A stretch of DNA of 52,165 bases from Gemmatimonadota bacterium (GCA_003697105.1 RFFQ01000005.1:1-52165), one strand, 5' to 3'; shown: positions 16,861 through 26,153, counted from the first letter of the stretch. The notes: generated from the sequence alone by a model not told the origin. A program made the numbers and translations.

Positions 16861-17886
16861 ATGGTTAAACTGATTCGTAATTTACTCATTGTCATGCTCA
16901 TGCTGGGGTTGGTTCTGATGGGTGTCGCCTTTTACGTGTATCAGACCCTTGCCACCCAATCGATTCTCATCACCAATCCGCAATTGATCGTTATTCCGCA
17001 GGGTGCCAGTCTGACAAAAATTGGTGATCTGCTCCAATCGGAAGGAATCATCACCGATGCCGGTGATTTTATCTTGCTTTCTAAAATTCAGGGACAAACC
17101 ACCCAACTCAAAGCCGGTCGTTACCAGCTTTCACCCGGTCAGACCTTACTCGATGTGATTCACCAACTGGCGGCAGGAAAAACCCATGAGGAAACGATCA
17201 CAATCCCAGAAGGGTTGACGCGCCATGAAATTGCCAGCCGGTTACAGCAGTACGCGGGGTTGGATTCGGCGGTGTTCGTCGGTTTGACGGAAAATCCGGT
17301 TTTTTGCCAATCTACCGGCATTAACCAACCCACCTTGGAAGGCTACCTTTTCCCGGACACGTACCGTTTGGAATGGGGTATCACGGAAGAAACACTCATC
17401 CGGCGCATGGTTAATCAGTTTAAAAAGCAGTTGACGGAAAAAGATTTAAACGTAGCGGCAACAATGGGGTTGACGTTGCATGAGGTCGTCACCTTTGCCT
17501 CGCTGGTGGAGAAAGAAACCGCCGTTCCGGAGGAGCGACCGATCATTGCGGGCGTGTTTCATAATCGATTAAAAAAGGGGTGGAAACTGGAAACCGATCC
17601 CACCGTTCTCTATGCCCTCGGTGAGCATAAAAAACGGCTTTTGTACAAAGATTTAGAAGTGGATTCGCCCTACAACACCTACAAATATGCGGGCTTACCC
17701 CCGGGACCGATCTGTAATCCCGGCGCGGCGGCACTAAAAGCGGTGATTTATCCAGCAGAAGTGGAATATTTTTATTTTGTGGCAAAAGGGGATGGGTCCG
17801 GACGGCACACCTTTTCGCGCACCAATCAAGAACACATTGCGGCAAAAAATGAGGCAAAACGCCAGCGACGATTGCGCCAACAGTAA
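16861..17886 (+). CDS. mltG: Endolytic peptidoglycan transglycosylase MltG (YceG)
   Basis: Cleaves nascent glycan strands at the inner membrane and helps set glycan chain length. The 341-residue protein has one N-terminal membrane helix (about 7-29), a LysM-like segment around IVIPQGASLTKIGDLL, then the YceG catalytic domain. Catalytic Glu217 lies in the conserved ASLVEKET, followed by IIAGVFHNRLKKGWKLETDPTV, SPYNTYKYAGLPPGPI, NPG and FVAKGDGSGRHTFSRT. All hallmark motifs are present and the length is normal. The gene ends three bases before the convergent coiled-coil gene. Confidence 0.95.
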   Translation: MVKLIRNLLIVMLMLGLVLMGVAFYVYQTLATQSILITNPQLIVIPQGASLTKIGDLLQSEGIITDAGDFILLSKIQGQTTQLKAGRYQLSPGQTLLDVIHQLAAGKTHEETITIPEGLTRHEIASRLQQYAGLDSAVFVGLTENPVFCQSTGINQPTLEGYLFPDTYRLEWGITEETLIRRMVNQFKKQLTEKDLNVAATMGLTLHEVVTFASLVEKETAVPEERPIIAGVFHNRLKKGWKLETDPTVLYALGEHKKRLLYKDLEVDSPYNTYKYAGLPPGPICNPGAAALKAVIYPAEVEYFYFVAKGDGSGRHTFSRTNQEHIAAKNEAKRQRRLRQQ

Positions 17887-17888
17887 TC

Positions 17889-18194
17889 TTAATCCAATTC
17901 CTGTGCTAACTTCTCCAAATCCGCCTTCAAATGTTGCATCCGATCCGCGATGCACTCCCAATGTACCAATTCCGCGTGGATGCGCCGGCATGCCAGCTCG
18001 TGCGCCTCATCACCGGCATGTTGTTTCATCTCACGGTAGCGTTGTTGATATTCCTTCAGGGTGCATTGGTGCTTTTCCTCAAAATGTTGCAAATCGATTT
18101 CGCATTGGCGGATGTTCTCCGCGATAGCTCGCCGGGAAACTTCAGCCATAAATTTTTCCGTCCAATGAACGGGCTTTGAGGATGGGACAGACAT
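17889..18194 (-). CDS. Small coiled-coil protein, unknown function
   Basis: A 101-residue, highly charged helical protein. The ATG is fixed by a GGGAGG site seven bases upstream; a longer frame exists but lacks a site. The central pattern (HFEEKHQCTLKEYQQRY, a GDE turn, then WECIADRMQHLKADLEKL) is like small helical antitoxin proteins that pair with short toxins. No partner toxin is encoded next to it: mltG lies three bases away on one side and the trpS promoter region on the other. I therefore leave the function open. Confidence 0.6.
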   Translation of the reverse strand: MSVPSSKPVHWTEKFMAEVSRRAIAENIRQCEIDLQHFEEKHQCTLKEYQQRYREMKQHAGDEAHELACRRIHAELVHWECIADRMQHLKADLEKLAQELD

Positions 18195-18275
18195 GGATAT
18201 ACCTCCCGGGTAAACAAGGTGTACCAAACCGGATCAGTCTAGCCGTTTTCGGGGGAAAAGGCAAGGAAAATTTGA

Positions 18276-18304
18276 TTGACATCACGTACCAAAAACCGTA
18301 TTCT
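18276..18304 (+). promoter_or_regulatory. Predicted trpS-lipB promoter
   Basis: A perfect TTGACA and TATTCT separated by 17 bp lie in the 220-bp region between the divergent coiled-coil gene and trpS. The leader would be about 105 bases; I see no tryptophan-codon leader peptide or clear T-box in it. Confidence 0.6.
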
Positions 18305-18415
18305 AAGCGGAAAATCCGAAGCGGCGAGGACACAAAGGAAAATAAACCGGTAAGGTTTGATTTTTTAGCGGTTCGGTGGCTTCTCTTAAAAACTTAAACC
18401 CAGATAGAGGACATG

Positions 18416-19426
18416 ATGGCAAAAAGAGGTAAAATTTTTAGCGGTATGCGTCCTACCGGTAAATTACACATTGGGCATTTATTAGGGGCACTGGAAAATT
18501 GGGTTGTGCTTCAAGATGAGTATGATTGTGTGTTCGGAATCGTTGATTGGCATGCCATGACCACCGGCTACACCGATCTATCGGAACTACCCGAAAATGT
18601 GCGAGAGATGGCGATTGATTGGCTGGCGGCAGGAATCGATCCCGAAAAGTCGATTGTCATGCGGCAATCCTTCGTCAAAGAACACGCGGAACTCCATCTG
18701 ATCCTTTCCATGGTGACCCCGACCCCGTGGCTCATCCGCAACCCCACCCTAAAAGAGCAAGCTCGCGATATGGGTCTCATCAAAAGTGAGGACGATACCG
18801 AAATGGCAACCATTGATTATGGCTATCTGGGATATCCGGTCTTGCAATCGGCGGACATTTTACTCTATAAAGCGGATACCGTGCCGGTTGGCGCCGATCA
18901 AGTCCCCCATATCGAAATTAGCCGGGAGATTGCCCGGCGGTTCAATCATATTTTTGGCGCGGTTTTCCCAGAACCCCAAGCCAAACTGACCCAAACACCG
19001 CGCTTAGCCGGCGTTGACGGGCGCAAAATGAGCAAAAGTTTGCAGAACTGCATCTATTTGGATGATGATCTGGATACAATCGTCAGCCAGACCCGTAAAA
19101 TGGTAACCGACCCGCAAAAACTGCGCAAAAATGACCCCGGGCGACCAGAAGTCTGCTCGGTGTTTGAATATCACACCATTTTTAATCCGCATGAGTTACC
19201 CACCATTGAAACGGAGTGTAAAAGTGGGGCATTAGGCTGTGTCGCCTGCAAAAAAAATCTGGCAGAACGGATTGATAGCTACATTGCTCCCTGCCGCGAA
19301 CGCCGGCGCGAATATGCCCAAAACCCGGAAAAAGTGGATCAATTGATTCAGCAAGGCTCCGATACCGCGCGGGAAATTGCCCAAACCACAATGAAGGATG
19401 TCCGTAAAGCGGTACATTTGGTGTAA
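18416..19426 (+). CDS. trpS: Tryptophan--tRNA ligase
   Basis: A class I aminoacyl-tRNA synthetase charging tRNA-Trp. The 336-residue protein has FSGMRPTGKLHIGHLLGA (HIGH motif), DWHAMTT, GADQVPHIE in the substrate pocket and DGRKMSKS (KMSKS loop). GCVACKKN is a C-terminal cysteine pair seen in some bacterial forms. Two ATGs in tandem follow the GAGGA site; the second gives better spacing and is used, but the first cannot be excluded. lipB starts six bases after the stop, so the two form one transcript ending at the terminator at 20142-20172. Confidence 0.96.
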   Translation: MAKRGKIFSGMRPTGKLHIGHLLGALENWVVLQDEYDCVFGIVDWHAMTTGYTDLSELPENVREMAIDWLAAGIDPEKSIVMRQSFVKEHAELHLILSMVTPTPWLIRNPTLKEQARDMGLIKSEDDTEMATIDYGYLGYPVLQSADILLYKADTVPVGADQVPHIEISREIARRFNHIFGAVFPEPQAKLTQTPRLAGVDGRKMSKSLQNCIYLDDDLDTIVSQTRKMVTDPQKLRKNDPGRPEVCSVFEYHTIFNPHELPTIETECKSGALGCVACKKNLAERIDSYIAPCRERRREYAQNPEKVDQLIQQGSDTAREIAQTTMKDVRKAVHLV

Positions 19427-19432
19427 TGCCTC

Positions 19433-20122
19433 ATGAACCAGCCCACCGTTTCGTATGCCAATGTCGGCGTAATCCCGTACAAACAGGCGTGGGACTTACA
19501 ACGGCAGTGCCACCAAAAACGATGTCAAAAAGAGCTGGAAGATGTGCTGATCTTATGCCAGCATCCCCATGTGTTCACGGTGGGACGGGTGGGTACGCGC
19601 GAGAATATCCTCATCCCACCAGAACGGCTCAAACAGGAACAGATTCAGGTGTTTGACATTGATCGCGGCGGGGATATTACATACCACGGACCCGGGCAGT
19701 TGGTGGGTTACCCCATTTTGGATTTGCACAATTACTATCTGGATGTGCATCGCTATTTGCGCGATTTGGAAGAGGTGATCATCCGCACATTAGCCGATTA
19801 TCACATCTCCGCCGGACGATCCGAGGGTTTGACCGGAGTTTGGCTGGATGACCGCAAAATCGCCGCAATGGGCATCAAAGTAAGCAAATGGGTAACCATG
19901 CACGGATTCTCGTTTAATATTCAGCCAGATTTGGGATTTTTTGGTAAGATCGTCCCCTGCGGCATTACAGACAAACAGGTGACCTCCCTCGCCCAAGAGT
20001 TAGGACGTGAAATCACAATTGAGGAGGTGCTCCCCCATTGGCTACATCACTTTGCTGAGGTCTTTCAAGTAAGATTAAACCGGATGGATGCCGCCGCCTT
20101 TTACGACTATCTTCGCCCCTAA
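19433..20122 (+). CDS. lipB: Octanoyl-[acyl-carrier-protein]:protein octanoyltransferase
   Basis: Moves octanoate from acyl carrier protein to lipoyl domains, the first step of lipoate synthesis. The 229-residue protein shows HPHVFTVGR, the signature RGGDITYHGPGQLVGYPI, the catalytic-Lys segment WLDDRKIAAMGIK, and Cys176 in KIVPCGI. All active-site residues are present. The sulfur-inserting lipA is not in the window, but a LipM/LplA-like protein is encoded about 4 kb upstream. It is the second gene of a transcript with trpS. Confidence 0.95.
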   Translation: MNQPTVSYANVGVIPYKQAWDLQRQCHQKRCQKELEDVLILCQHPHVFTVGRVGTRENILIPPERLKQEQIQVFDIDRGGDITYHGPGQLVGYPILDLHNYYLDVHRYLRDLEEVIIRTLADYHISAGRSEGLTGVWLDDRKIAAMGIKVSKWVTMHGFSFNIQPDLGFFGKIVPCGITDKQVTSLAQELGREITIEEVLPHWLHHFAEVFQVRLNRMDAAAFYDYLRP

Positions 20123-20141
20123 ATAAATGGTTTGGAATAGT

Positions 20142-20172
20142 ACCTGCTTCCCACTGGGAGGCAGGTTTTTTT
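20142..20172 (+). terminator. Intrinsic terminator of trpS-lipB
   Basis: An 11-bp stem (one G-T wobble) with a three-base loop is followed by seven T residues. It separates lipB from the first TPR kinase gene by only 13 bp. Confidence 0.9.
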
Positions 20173-20185
20173 ATATGAGGGTATC

Positions 20186-22030
20186 ATGCCAGATCACACG
20201 GCTCAACTCCGGGCAACCATTGCCAAAACCCCATTGGAGCACCAAGCTCCCCTCCTTGCCGATCTAGCGATGAAGCTACGATTATCGGATCCCCAGCAGG
20301 CGTTAATCACGGCAAAAAAAGCATTACAGTTAGCCAAGCAACACTGCCAACCCGAAATAATAGCCAAATGTCATAACGTGCTGGGTGCGATCTACCATGC
20401 ATTCGGGCAATACCAAACAGCAACAAGTCATTTTGAACAAACCCTTACATTTTATCGCCACACCTCCGACGATTGGGAAGGCTTAAGTGCGGTACTCAAT
20501 AATTTGGGTGTCACCTGCTACGTGCAAGGGCAATACGATACCGCCTTGAAGTACTATTTAGATTCCCTGAAACTCCGCGAACGTCTCGGAAATAAAGCAC
20601 AAATTGCCGGCTCTTATGGAAATATCGCCGCCGTCTATTTCGATATGGAAAATTACCAAAAAGCGTTGGAATTTTATCTGAAAGAAACGGAGATCAAAGA
20701 AGAAATCGGGGATCAGGAGCATTTAGGCAATGCTTACATCGGGCTAGGAGTGGTGTACGAAGCCTTGCAAGAATACGAAAAATCTCTGGAATATTATCAC
20801 AAAGCGATTCACATTCAGGAACAATTTGAAGACCGCAAAGGGCTTTCCATCAGTTACGGCAATATCGGTTTTGTATATAGCAGCTTGCACCAAGCCGAAC
20901 AGGCACTGAAGTATTATTTCAAGGCACTTGCTATCAAAGAGGACTTAAATGATGCCAGCGGACTCACCAGCGTCTATCTAAATATAGCAGATATGTATCT
21001 CCAACAACATCAGTATGATACCGCCGAAAATTATTTGGAAAAAGCCCTAACTACCGCCCAAAGCACCGGCGCAAAATTACATGAAATGGATTGTTATCAC
21101 ACGTTTTCCGAACTATATGAAGCCAAAGGGAATTACCGGCACGCTTTGCACTATTACAAGCAATATACCGCCGTAAAAGAAGCCCTGTTCAACCGTGAAA
21201 AAGCCCGCCAAATTGCCGAAATTCAAACCCAATACGAAACCGAAAAAAAGGAAAAAGAAGCCGAAATTTATCGTCTGAAAAATGTCGAACTGGTCAAAAT
21301 GGTCGAAAAACTAGAAACTCTTCATCAAGAGAAAAATGAGTTTTTAGGGCTGGTGTCACATGACCTTAAAAACCCATTGACCTACATCCGGGGTACGACG
21401 GATTTGGTCCTTGAATACGGTGCCAAAAACTACAGCAAAACCGAATTGATCGAACTGTTCCCCTCGATCCGAGAAAACTGCGACCGGATGTTAAAAATGA
21501 TAAGAAACTTACTGGATATAAATCGATTGGAATCAAACCACACCCAATTTACATGGATGGCATTCGATCTGAATCATGTAGTGGAACAGGTGGTTGAGCA
21601 ACACCAGCTCCCAGCAACGGAAAAAAATATCTCTATCCATCTGGAAATACCCTCCCAGCCAGCAGAAATATACGCCGATGCGGACGCCGTTAAACAGATT
21701 TTAGAAAATCTGCTCTCCAATGCCCTCAAATATTCTTACCCGCATTCACCGGTGACGGTTCGGGTCATTCCGCAGGAACAGACCGTGCGCGTAGAGGTGC
21801 GCGATCAAGGACAGGGCTTATCCAAAACAGACTTAGCGCAGGTATTCAATAAATTTACCAAGCTCAGTGCCCAACCAACCGCCGGAGAAGAATCAACCGG
21901 TTTAGGATTATCCATTGTGAAAAAATTAACCGAATTGATGCAAGGTGACGTTAAGGTGGAAAGCGCCGGTAAAGGTCACGGTGCGACATTCACCGTGACC
22001 TTCCCCACAGCTCCGAAAAATGCAGATTAA
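20186..22030 (+). CDS. Soluble TPR sensor histidine kinase (copy 1)
   Basis: 614 residues with no signal peptide or membrane helix. About residues 25-335 are tetratricopeptide repeats of the 40-residue kind, with regular GNIAAVYFDMENYQKALEFY-like units. A charged coiled-coil linker contains EAEIYRLKNVEL, then the kinase core: His392 in VSHDLKNPL, N-box ILENLLSNALKYS, G1 RDQGQGLS and G2 TGLGLSIV. It should autophosphorylate at His392 in response to something bound by the repeats. It is convergent with a second copy, and no response regulator is encoded nearby. The linker motif is shared with the two other copies, showing recent common origin. Confidence 0.92.
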   Translation: MPDHTAQLRATIAKTPLEHQAPLLADLAMKLRLSDPQQALITAKKALQLAKQHCQPEIIAKCHNVLGAIYHAFGQYQTATSHFEQTLTFYRHTSDDWEGLSAVLNNLGVTCYVQGQYDTALKYYLDSLKLRERLGNKAQIAGSYGNIAAVYFDMENYQKALEFYLKETEIKEEIGDQEHLGNAYIGLGVVYEALQEYEKSLEYYHKAIHIQEQFEDRKGLSISYGNIGFVYSSLHQAEQALKYYFKALAIKEDLNDASGLTSVYLNIADMYLQQHQYDTAENYLEKALTTAQSTGAKLHEMDCYHTFSELYEAKGNYRHALHYYKQYTAVKEALFNREKARQIAEIQTQYETEKKEKEAEIYRLKNVELVKMVEKLETLHQEKNEFLGLVSHDLKNPLTYIRGTTDLVLEYGAKNYSKTELIELFPSIRENCDRMLKMIRNLLDINRLESNHTQFTWMAFDLNHVVEQVVEQHQLPATEKNISIHLEIPSQPAEIYADADAVKQILENLLSNALKYSYPHSPVTVRVIPQEQTVRVEVRDQGQGLSKTDLAQVFNKFTKLSAQPTAGEESTGLGLSIVKKLTELMQGDVKVESAGKGHGATFTVTFPTAPKNAD

Positions 22031-22099
22031 CATCAGCCGTAAACCGGTGTTATCATTGGGATGGATGAAATGGTAAGCCTTTTGAAGGGCGGCGAGGTG

Positions 22100-23896
22100 T
22101 TATTTCACGTCCCCGCCGGCAGGTAATTCCACCGAGAAGATACTACCGTGCCCGGCTCCCGGACTTTCGGCATCCACATTGCCGTGCATCGCTTCCACCA
22201 GCTTTTTGACGATGGAAAGTCCTAAACCAGTGGAATGTTCCCCACCGGTAGGCATCACTTTCAGGCGGGAAAAGCGTTTAAACAATTTATTCCGGTCTTC
22301 AGGGGAAAAGCCGGGACCCTCATCTTGTACTTCCAACCGTATCCGGTTGTTTACCCGCTTCAACCGGACGCGCACCGTCGTTTCTGGGGGTGAATACTTG
22401 ATGGCATTGGAAATCAAATTATCAACCACTTGGACAATGGCGTCCTCATCTGCGATCACCCAACAGGCGGTATCGGGCACATCCAATTCAAGGGCAATCT
22501 GTTTGGCGGCAGCCGCCGGCAGATATTCCTCGACATGTTTCACCGTCACGGGCAGCCAATCGACTAAGTTTAAGGAAAGATTGAGCTTACCGGATTCTAG
22601 GGCGTTCAAATCCAGTAAATTGCGGATGAGAGTGAACATGCGTGCCGCACCGTTTTCAATATAGCCCATAAATTCGATCAATTCCTCGCGGGAAAGACGG
22701 TCGTATTGCAAGCGGATAAAATGGGCAGTACTGCTGATAGAGGACAACGGATTTTTGAGGTCGTGCGCGGCGATGCCCAAAAATTCATCTTTTTCTTGTA
22801 ATAACGCAGCCAATTCGATGTTTTTCAGGCGATAAATTTCGGCTTCTTTGCGGGCAGTTTCTACTTGATGCAATAACTGCAAATTTTTCAACTGGTTATC
22901 CGTTTCTTCTCGATGTAGCAGTTGTTCCAAGTGCCGGCATTGTTTCAGGTGAGTTAAGGCATTTTGATAATCACCGGTCGCCTCATAAATTTGGGCAAAT
23001 AGATGATGGATACGGTGTTGTTGGGATTTTGCGCCGATTTCCACCGCTATATCGGATGCTTCCTGCAGAGAAGCCATCGCGGAGGCCATCTCTCCCTGTT
23101 CAAAATAGAAATCTGCCAACGAAATCAAAGTTTGGGTGATACCCAGCCGGTCATGGCGGGGGCGTCGTAAAGCTAAACTCTGCTGGAAATATGCCAGCGC
23201 TTGCGCGGATTGCCCCTGCACCGCCAGCGCAATTGCCAGATTGGTCATTGAATTCGCCTCACCCAACGGATTCCCCAGTTGCCGGTGCAACTCAAGACTT
23301 TCGTGGTGATACCGCAATGCGGTTTCCGGCTGACCGAGTTCATCATAAGCATTGGCGAGATTGCTGAGAGTGATCGCGATTTCCATAGGCGCATCCAATT
23401 GGCGGAATAAGGCTAAACTTTGCTCCAGATACGCCACTGCCCGATCATATTGCATCATATCATGGTGCAAAATACCCAGATGATTGAGTGCCGCCGCCGT
23501 TCCTTTTTCATCACCACATTGGCGTGATAATGCCAACGCCTGTTGGAACAGATCAAACACCGGTGCATAATCCCCCAAATGGTGATAAATCACCCCGATA
23601 ACATTATAAATTTTGGCTTGTTGTGCCGTCTCGTCATGCTGTTTGGCAAGGTCAAGTGCCTGTTCTAGAGTTTTCAGCGCTTCGGGATACGAGCCAGACT
23701 GGAGCAATGCGACGCCGGCGTGATGCAGGCTTTCTGCATGGCGAAATGAATCACCGTGAGATTCGGCTAATGCGGCGGCTTGGCGGGCATAATCAAGAGC
23801 TTTCAGAGGGTCCGATTGGCGAAGGTCCCAAGCGCGTGCATTAAGATGATCAATTTGATCGGGAATCGGAAAAGGAGAATTTGAATGCGAGGTCAT
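22100..23896 (-). CDS. Soluble TPR sensor histidine kinase (copy 2)
   Basis: 598 residues, no membrane segment. The N-terminal 320 or so are tetratricopeptide repeats, richer in Ala and Gln than in the other copies. The linker carries EAEIYRLKNIEL, then His378 in AAHDLKNPLSS, N-box VVDNLISNAIKYS, G1 QDEGPGFS and G2 STGLGLSIV. The H-box has Ala where the other two have Ser before His, and the G1 box differs (DEGPGF), so this copy is the most diverged. It starts four bases after the stop of the STAS gene, so the pair are co-transcribed with copy 3 at the head. Confidence 0.92.
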   Translation of the reverse strand: MTSHSNSPFPIPDQIDHLNARAWDLRQSDPLKALDYARQAAALAESHGDSFRHAESLHHAGVALLQSGSYPEALKTLEQALDLAKQHDETAQQAKIYNVIGVIYHHLGDYAPVFDLFQQALALSRQCGDEKGTAAALNHLGILHHDMMQYDRAVAYLEQSLALFRQLDAPMEIAITLSNLANAYDELGQPETALRYHHESLELHRQLGNPLGEANSMTNLAIALAVQGQSAQALAYFQQSLALRRPRHDRLGITQTLISLADFYFEQGEMASAMASLQEASDIAVEIGAKSQQHRIHHLFAQIYEATGDYQNALTHLKQCRHLEQLLHREETDNQLKNLQLLHQVETARKEAEIYRLKNIELAALLQEKDEFLGIAAHDLKNPLSSISSTAHFIRLQYDRLSREELIEFMGYIENGAARMFTLIRNLLDLNALESGKLNLSLNLVDWLPVTVKHVEEYLPAAAAKQIALELDVPDTACWVIADEDAIVQVVDNLISNAIKYSPPETTVRVRLKRVNNRIRLEVQDEGPGFSPEDRNKLFKRFSRLKVMPTGGEHSTGLGLSIVKKLVEAMHGNVDAESPGAGHGSIFSVELPAGGDVK

Positions 23897-23900
23897 TGAT

Positions 23901-24401
23901 CTAAGCGGGGGCGTTCAATTCACGTTCTAATAGGTTGATCACACTCTTAAATTTTAACTCATTTTCCGGTTTCAGGGGAAGCAACAACCGGTGCGCCTCT
24001 AAAATGCGTTGGGCGCGAGTGCGCGGGTCTTCATCATCCGTCCATTTGGCGGCTTGAAATTCATCAAACTGTTGGGGAAATTCCTGTACTAATACAAAAA
24101 GCTTGTCCACACCGAGATTTTCTAAGGTAAAATTGACATCCTGATGGGTGGAAAAGATAATCGAGGGTTCCAGATTGTTTTTTCGTGACCAAACCCCAAT
24201 CTTGACCAACAAACCCAGATTCGTACTATCAATGTAGATCGTTTCCGTCAGATCGATTACAAATTGATGTACATCTGGATTTTCCAATGCCAGATTGATA
24301 ACAAATTCCAAGTCACGGCTAATAGTGTACTTAATCTCCCCCCGTAATTTGATGATACATTGTGAATTTTGAAACGCATATAAAATATGATCGTCCGGCA
24401 T
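23901..24401 (-). CDS. STAS-domain protein (anti-sigma-factor-antagonist-like)
   Basis: 166 residues. About residues 5-115 have the STAS alternating strand-helix pattern, with VIDLTETIYIDSTNLGLLVK near the centre. Ser59 in the D-S-T-N-L-G turn is at the site that serine kinases of partner-switch systems phosphorylate. A charged helical tail of about 50 residues follows (DEDPRTRAQRILEAHRLLL). An AAAGGATGG site precedes the ATG. It lies between two TPR kinase genes on the same strand, with gaps of 30 and 4 bp, so it is probably a signalling partner. The kinases are of the histidine type, not the SpoIIAB/RsbW type, so how they would act on it is unclear. Confidence 0.85.
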   Translation of the reverse strand: MPDDHILYAFQNSQCIIKLRGEIKYTISRDLEFVINLALENPDVHQFVIDLTETIYIDSTNLGLLVKIGVWSRKNNLEPSIIFSTHQDVNFTLENLGVDKLFVLVQEFPQQFDEFQAAKWTDDEDPRTRAQRILEAHRLLLPLKPENELKFKSVINLLERELNAPA

Positions 24402-24431
24402 AACACCATCCTTTAGTGAATAGGTAAATAT

Positions 24432-26153
24432 CTATGATGAAACAGCTTTGGGTAAGTCAAAACCGAAGGTCGCCCCTTTCTCGGGTCCCTCGGATTCCAC
24501 CCAGACCGTACCGTTCATTTCATCCACGAGACGTTTGACGATAGAAAGTCCTAGCCCGGAGGAATGCTCTCCGTCGGTGGGTTGGGCACTCAACCGGGTA
24601 TATTTGGTAAAGACCTGCTGAAGATCGGCTTCCGAAAGTCCTTGCCCTTGATCCCGAACGGTACACCGAATATAGTCATCGCGGTCAAGGAGTTCAATAC
24701 AAACTCTTGTACCCCCGTACGAATATTTTATCGCGTTGGAAATCAAATTATCCAGCACTTGGTCTACCGCACTTTTATCGGCATAAGCATAGAGGGTGTG
24801 CACTGGAGATTCAAATTCCAGCATAATTTTCTTGCTATCCGCCGCCGCATTATAGTTTGAGAGCACTTCTAATACCACCAGTTGCATATTTACCGGCTCC
24901 AACGTAAACTGGACATCACCGTTTTCCAATCGATTGACATCCAGCAGGTTGGTCACCAAGTTTAACATGCGGTTGGCGGTGCGGCGGATTCGCGGAAAAT
25001 AAGCAAGCAGGTCTTCTTTGCTAAATGTATTTACGCTATAACTGGTCACTAAATCTGAGATGCCAATCAAATAACTGAGGGGATTTTTAAGATCATGGGA
25101 GACAATCTCTAAAAAATCGTTTTTTTCTGCATTCAACCGGCGAAGGCGCTCCAACGCAGAAGCAAGCTCAACATTTTTCAGGCGATAAATCTCCGCTTCT
25201 CGCTCCCGTTTTTCGGTCTTATACTGGAGTTCAATGCTAGTGATATGGCGGTTTTTTTCCAGATTAAATAACTCTTGTTCCAATGCCAACAGATGTTTGT
25301 GGTACTCCAACGCTTCTCGATAATTTTCGAGGGTCTCTTGCAACAAAAATAAGTTGTTATAGGCGATCCGTTCCCAATTTTTGGCGCCGGTTTTTTTGGC
25401 AAGGTCTAATCCCCAGTGTAGGTATTCCAACGCCTGTTCAAATTTACCCTGTATCCGGCAACCCGAACCGAGATTGATATAGCACATGGCAATACCCTGC
25501 TGGTTACCCTGCTGTTGCCAAATTTCCAATGCTTTTAACTGGTAATCTAGCCCGACATCATAATCTCCCTTCAGCGCATATAAGGCCCCAATGTTATTGA
25601 ACAGGGTTGCTAATGACTCCGCCGAATCCAGATGTTCCTGCAGGTTTAATTCTTTTTGGAAGTACTCCAGAGCCCGGTCATAATCCCCTAAACTTTGGTA
25701 CGTCACCCCTAGATTGCGATAAATGTGGGGTAAAAGGCGAGGGTCGTCCAACTTCATCTGTATTTGAAGTGCTTTTTCTAAAAATTCTAATGAGGTATGG
25801 TAATCTTGTTGCATTTGATACGCTTTACCTAGATTCACATACGCGGAAACCATTCCTTGAAGGTTGTTATGTTTCTCATCTAGGCTGAGCGACTTCAAGA
25901 AGAATTCAATCGCCCGGTCATTGGCAAATTGACCGGCGTAGCCAATCCCGATCAAACGTAATGCCATGGCTTCTGGGATCACCAACTGGAGGTTCTGCGC
26001 TAATGTTAGGGCTTCCAAGCCGATTTTCAGTGCTCGCTCCGGTTGGGTTGGGTACACCAGTTGGCCAAGTTCGAGCAGTAGATTTAGTCTCTCTTCCCCC
26101 TCAGCATGTGGCAGCACTTCTTCCAACTGATGAATTTTCGATGAGAGGTTCAT
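24432..26153 (-). CDS. Soluble TPR sensor histidine kinase (copy 3)
   Basis: 573 residues with no membrane helix. Tetratricopeptide repeats fill about residues 15-300 (for example YRNLGVTYQSLGDYDRALEY), the linker has EAEIYRLKNVEL, and the kinase core has His353 in VSHDLKNPLSY, N-box VLDNLISNAIKYS, G1 RDQGQGLS and G2 SSGLGLSIV. The kinase core is closest to copy 1 (shared TKYTRLSAQPTDGEHS-like stretch), although copy 1 is on the opposite strand. A GAGGT site lies four bases before the ATG. It heads a minus-strand set of copy 3, STAS and copy 2. Confidence 0.92.
   Translation of the reverse strand: MNLSSKIHQLEEVLPHAEGEERLNLLLELGQLVYPTQPERALKIGLEALTLAQNLQLVIPEAMALRLIGIGYAGQFANDRAIEFFLKSLSLDEKHNNLQGMVSAYVNLGKAYQMQQDYHTSLEFLEKALQIQMKLDDPRLLPHIYRNLGVTYQSLGDYDRALEYFQKELNLQEHLDSAESLATLFNNIGALYALKGDYDVGLDYQLKALEIWQQQGNQQGIAMCYINLGSGCRIQGKFEQALEYLHWGLDLAKKTGAKNWERIAYNNLFLLQETLENYREALEYHKHLLALEQELFNLEKNRHITSIELQYKTEKREREAEIYRLKNVELASALERLRRLNAEKNDFLEIVSHDLKNPLSYLIGISDLVTSYSVNTFSKEDLLAYFPRIRRTANRMLNLVTNLLDVNRLENGDVQFTLEPVNMQLVVLEVLSNYNAAADSKKIMLEFESPVHTLYAYADKSAVDQVLDNLISNAIKYSYGGTRVCIELLDRDDYIRCTVRDQGQGLSEADLQQVFTKYTRLSAQPTDGEHSSGLGLSIVKRLVDEMNGTVWVESEGPEKGATFGFDLPKAVSS

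Noticed and set aside
18195-18412. Possible toxin partner for the coiled-coil protein, or a T-box leader for trpS
   Set aside because: No frame in this gap has a start site or toxin-like sequence, and I cannot find the T-box specifier or terminator/antiterminator pair.
23901-24401. STAS protein as a sulfate-transporter fragment
   Set aside because: There is no membrane segment and it has its own ribosome binding site and a complete single STAS fold with the D-S-T phosphosite.
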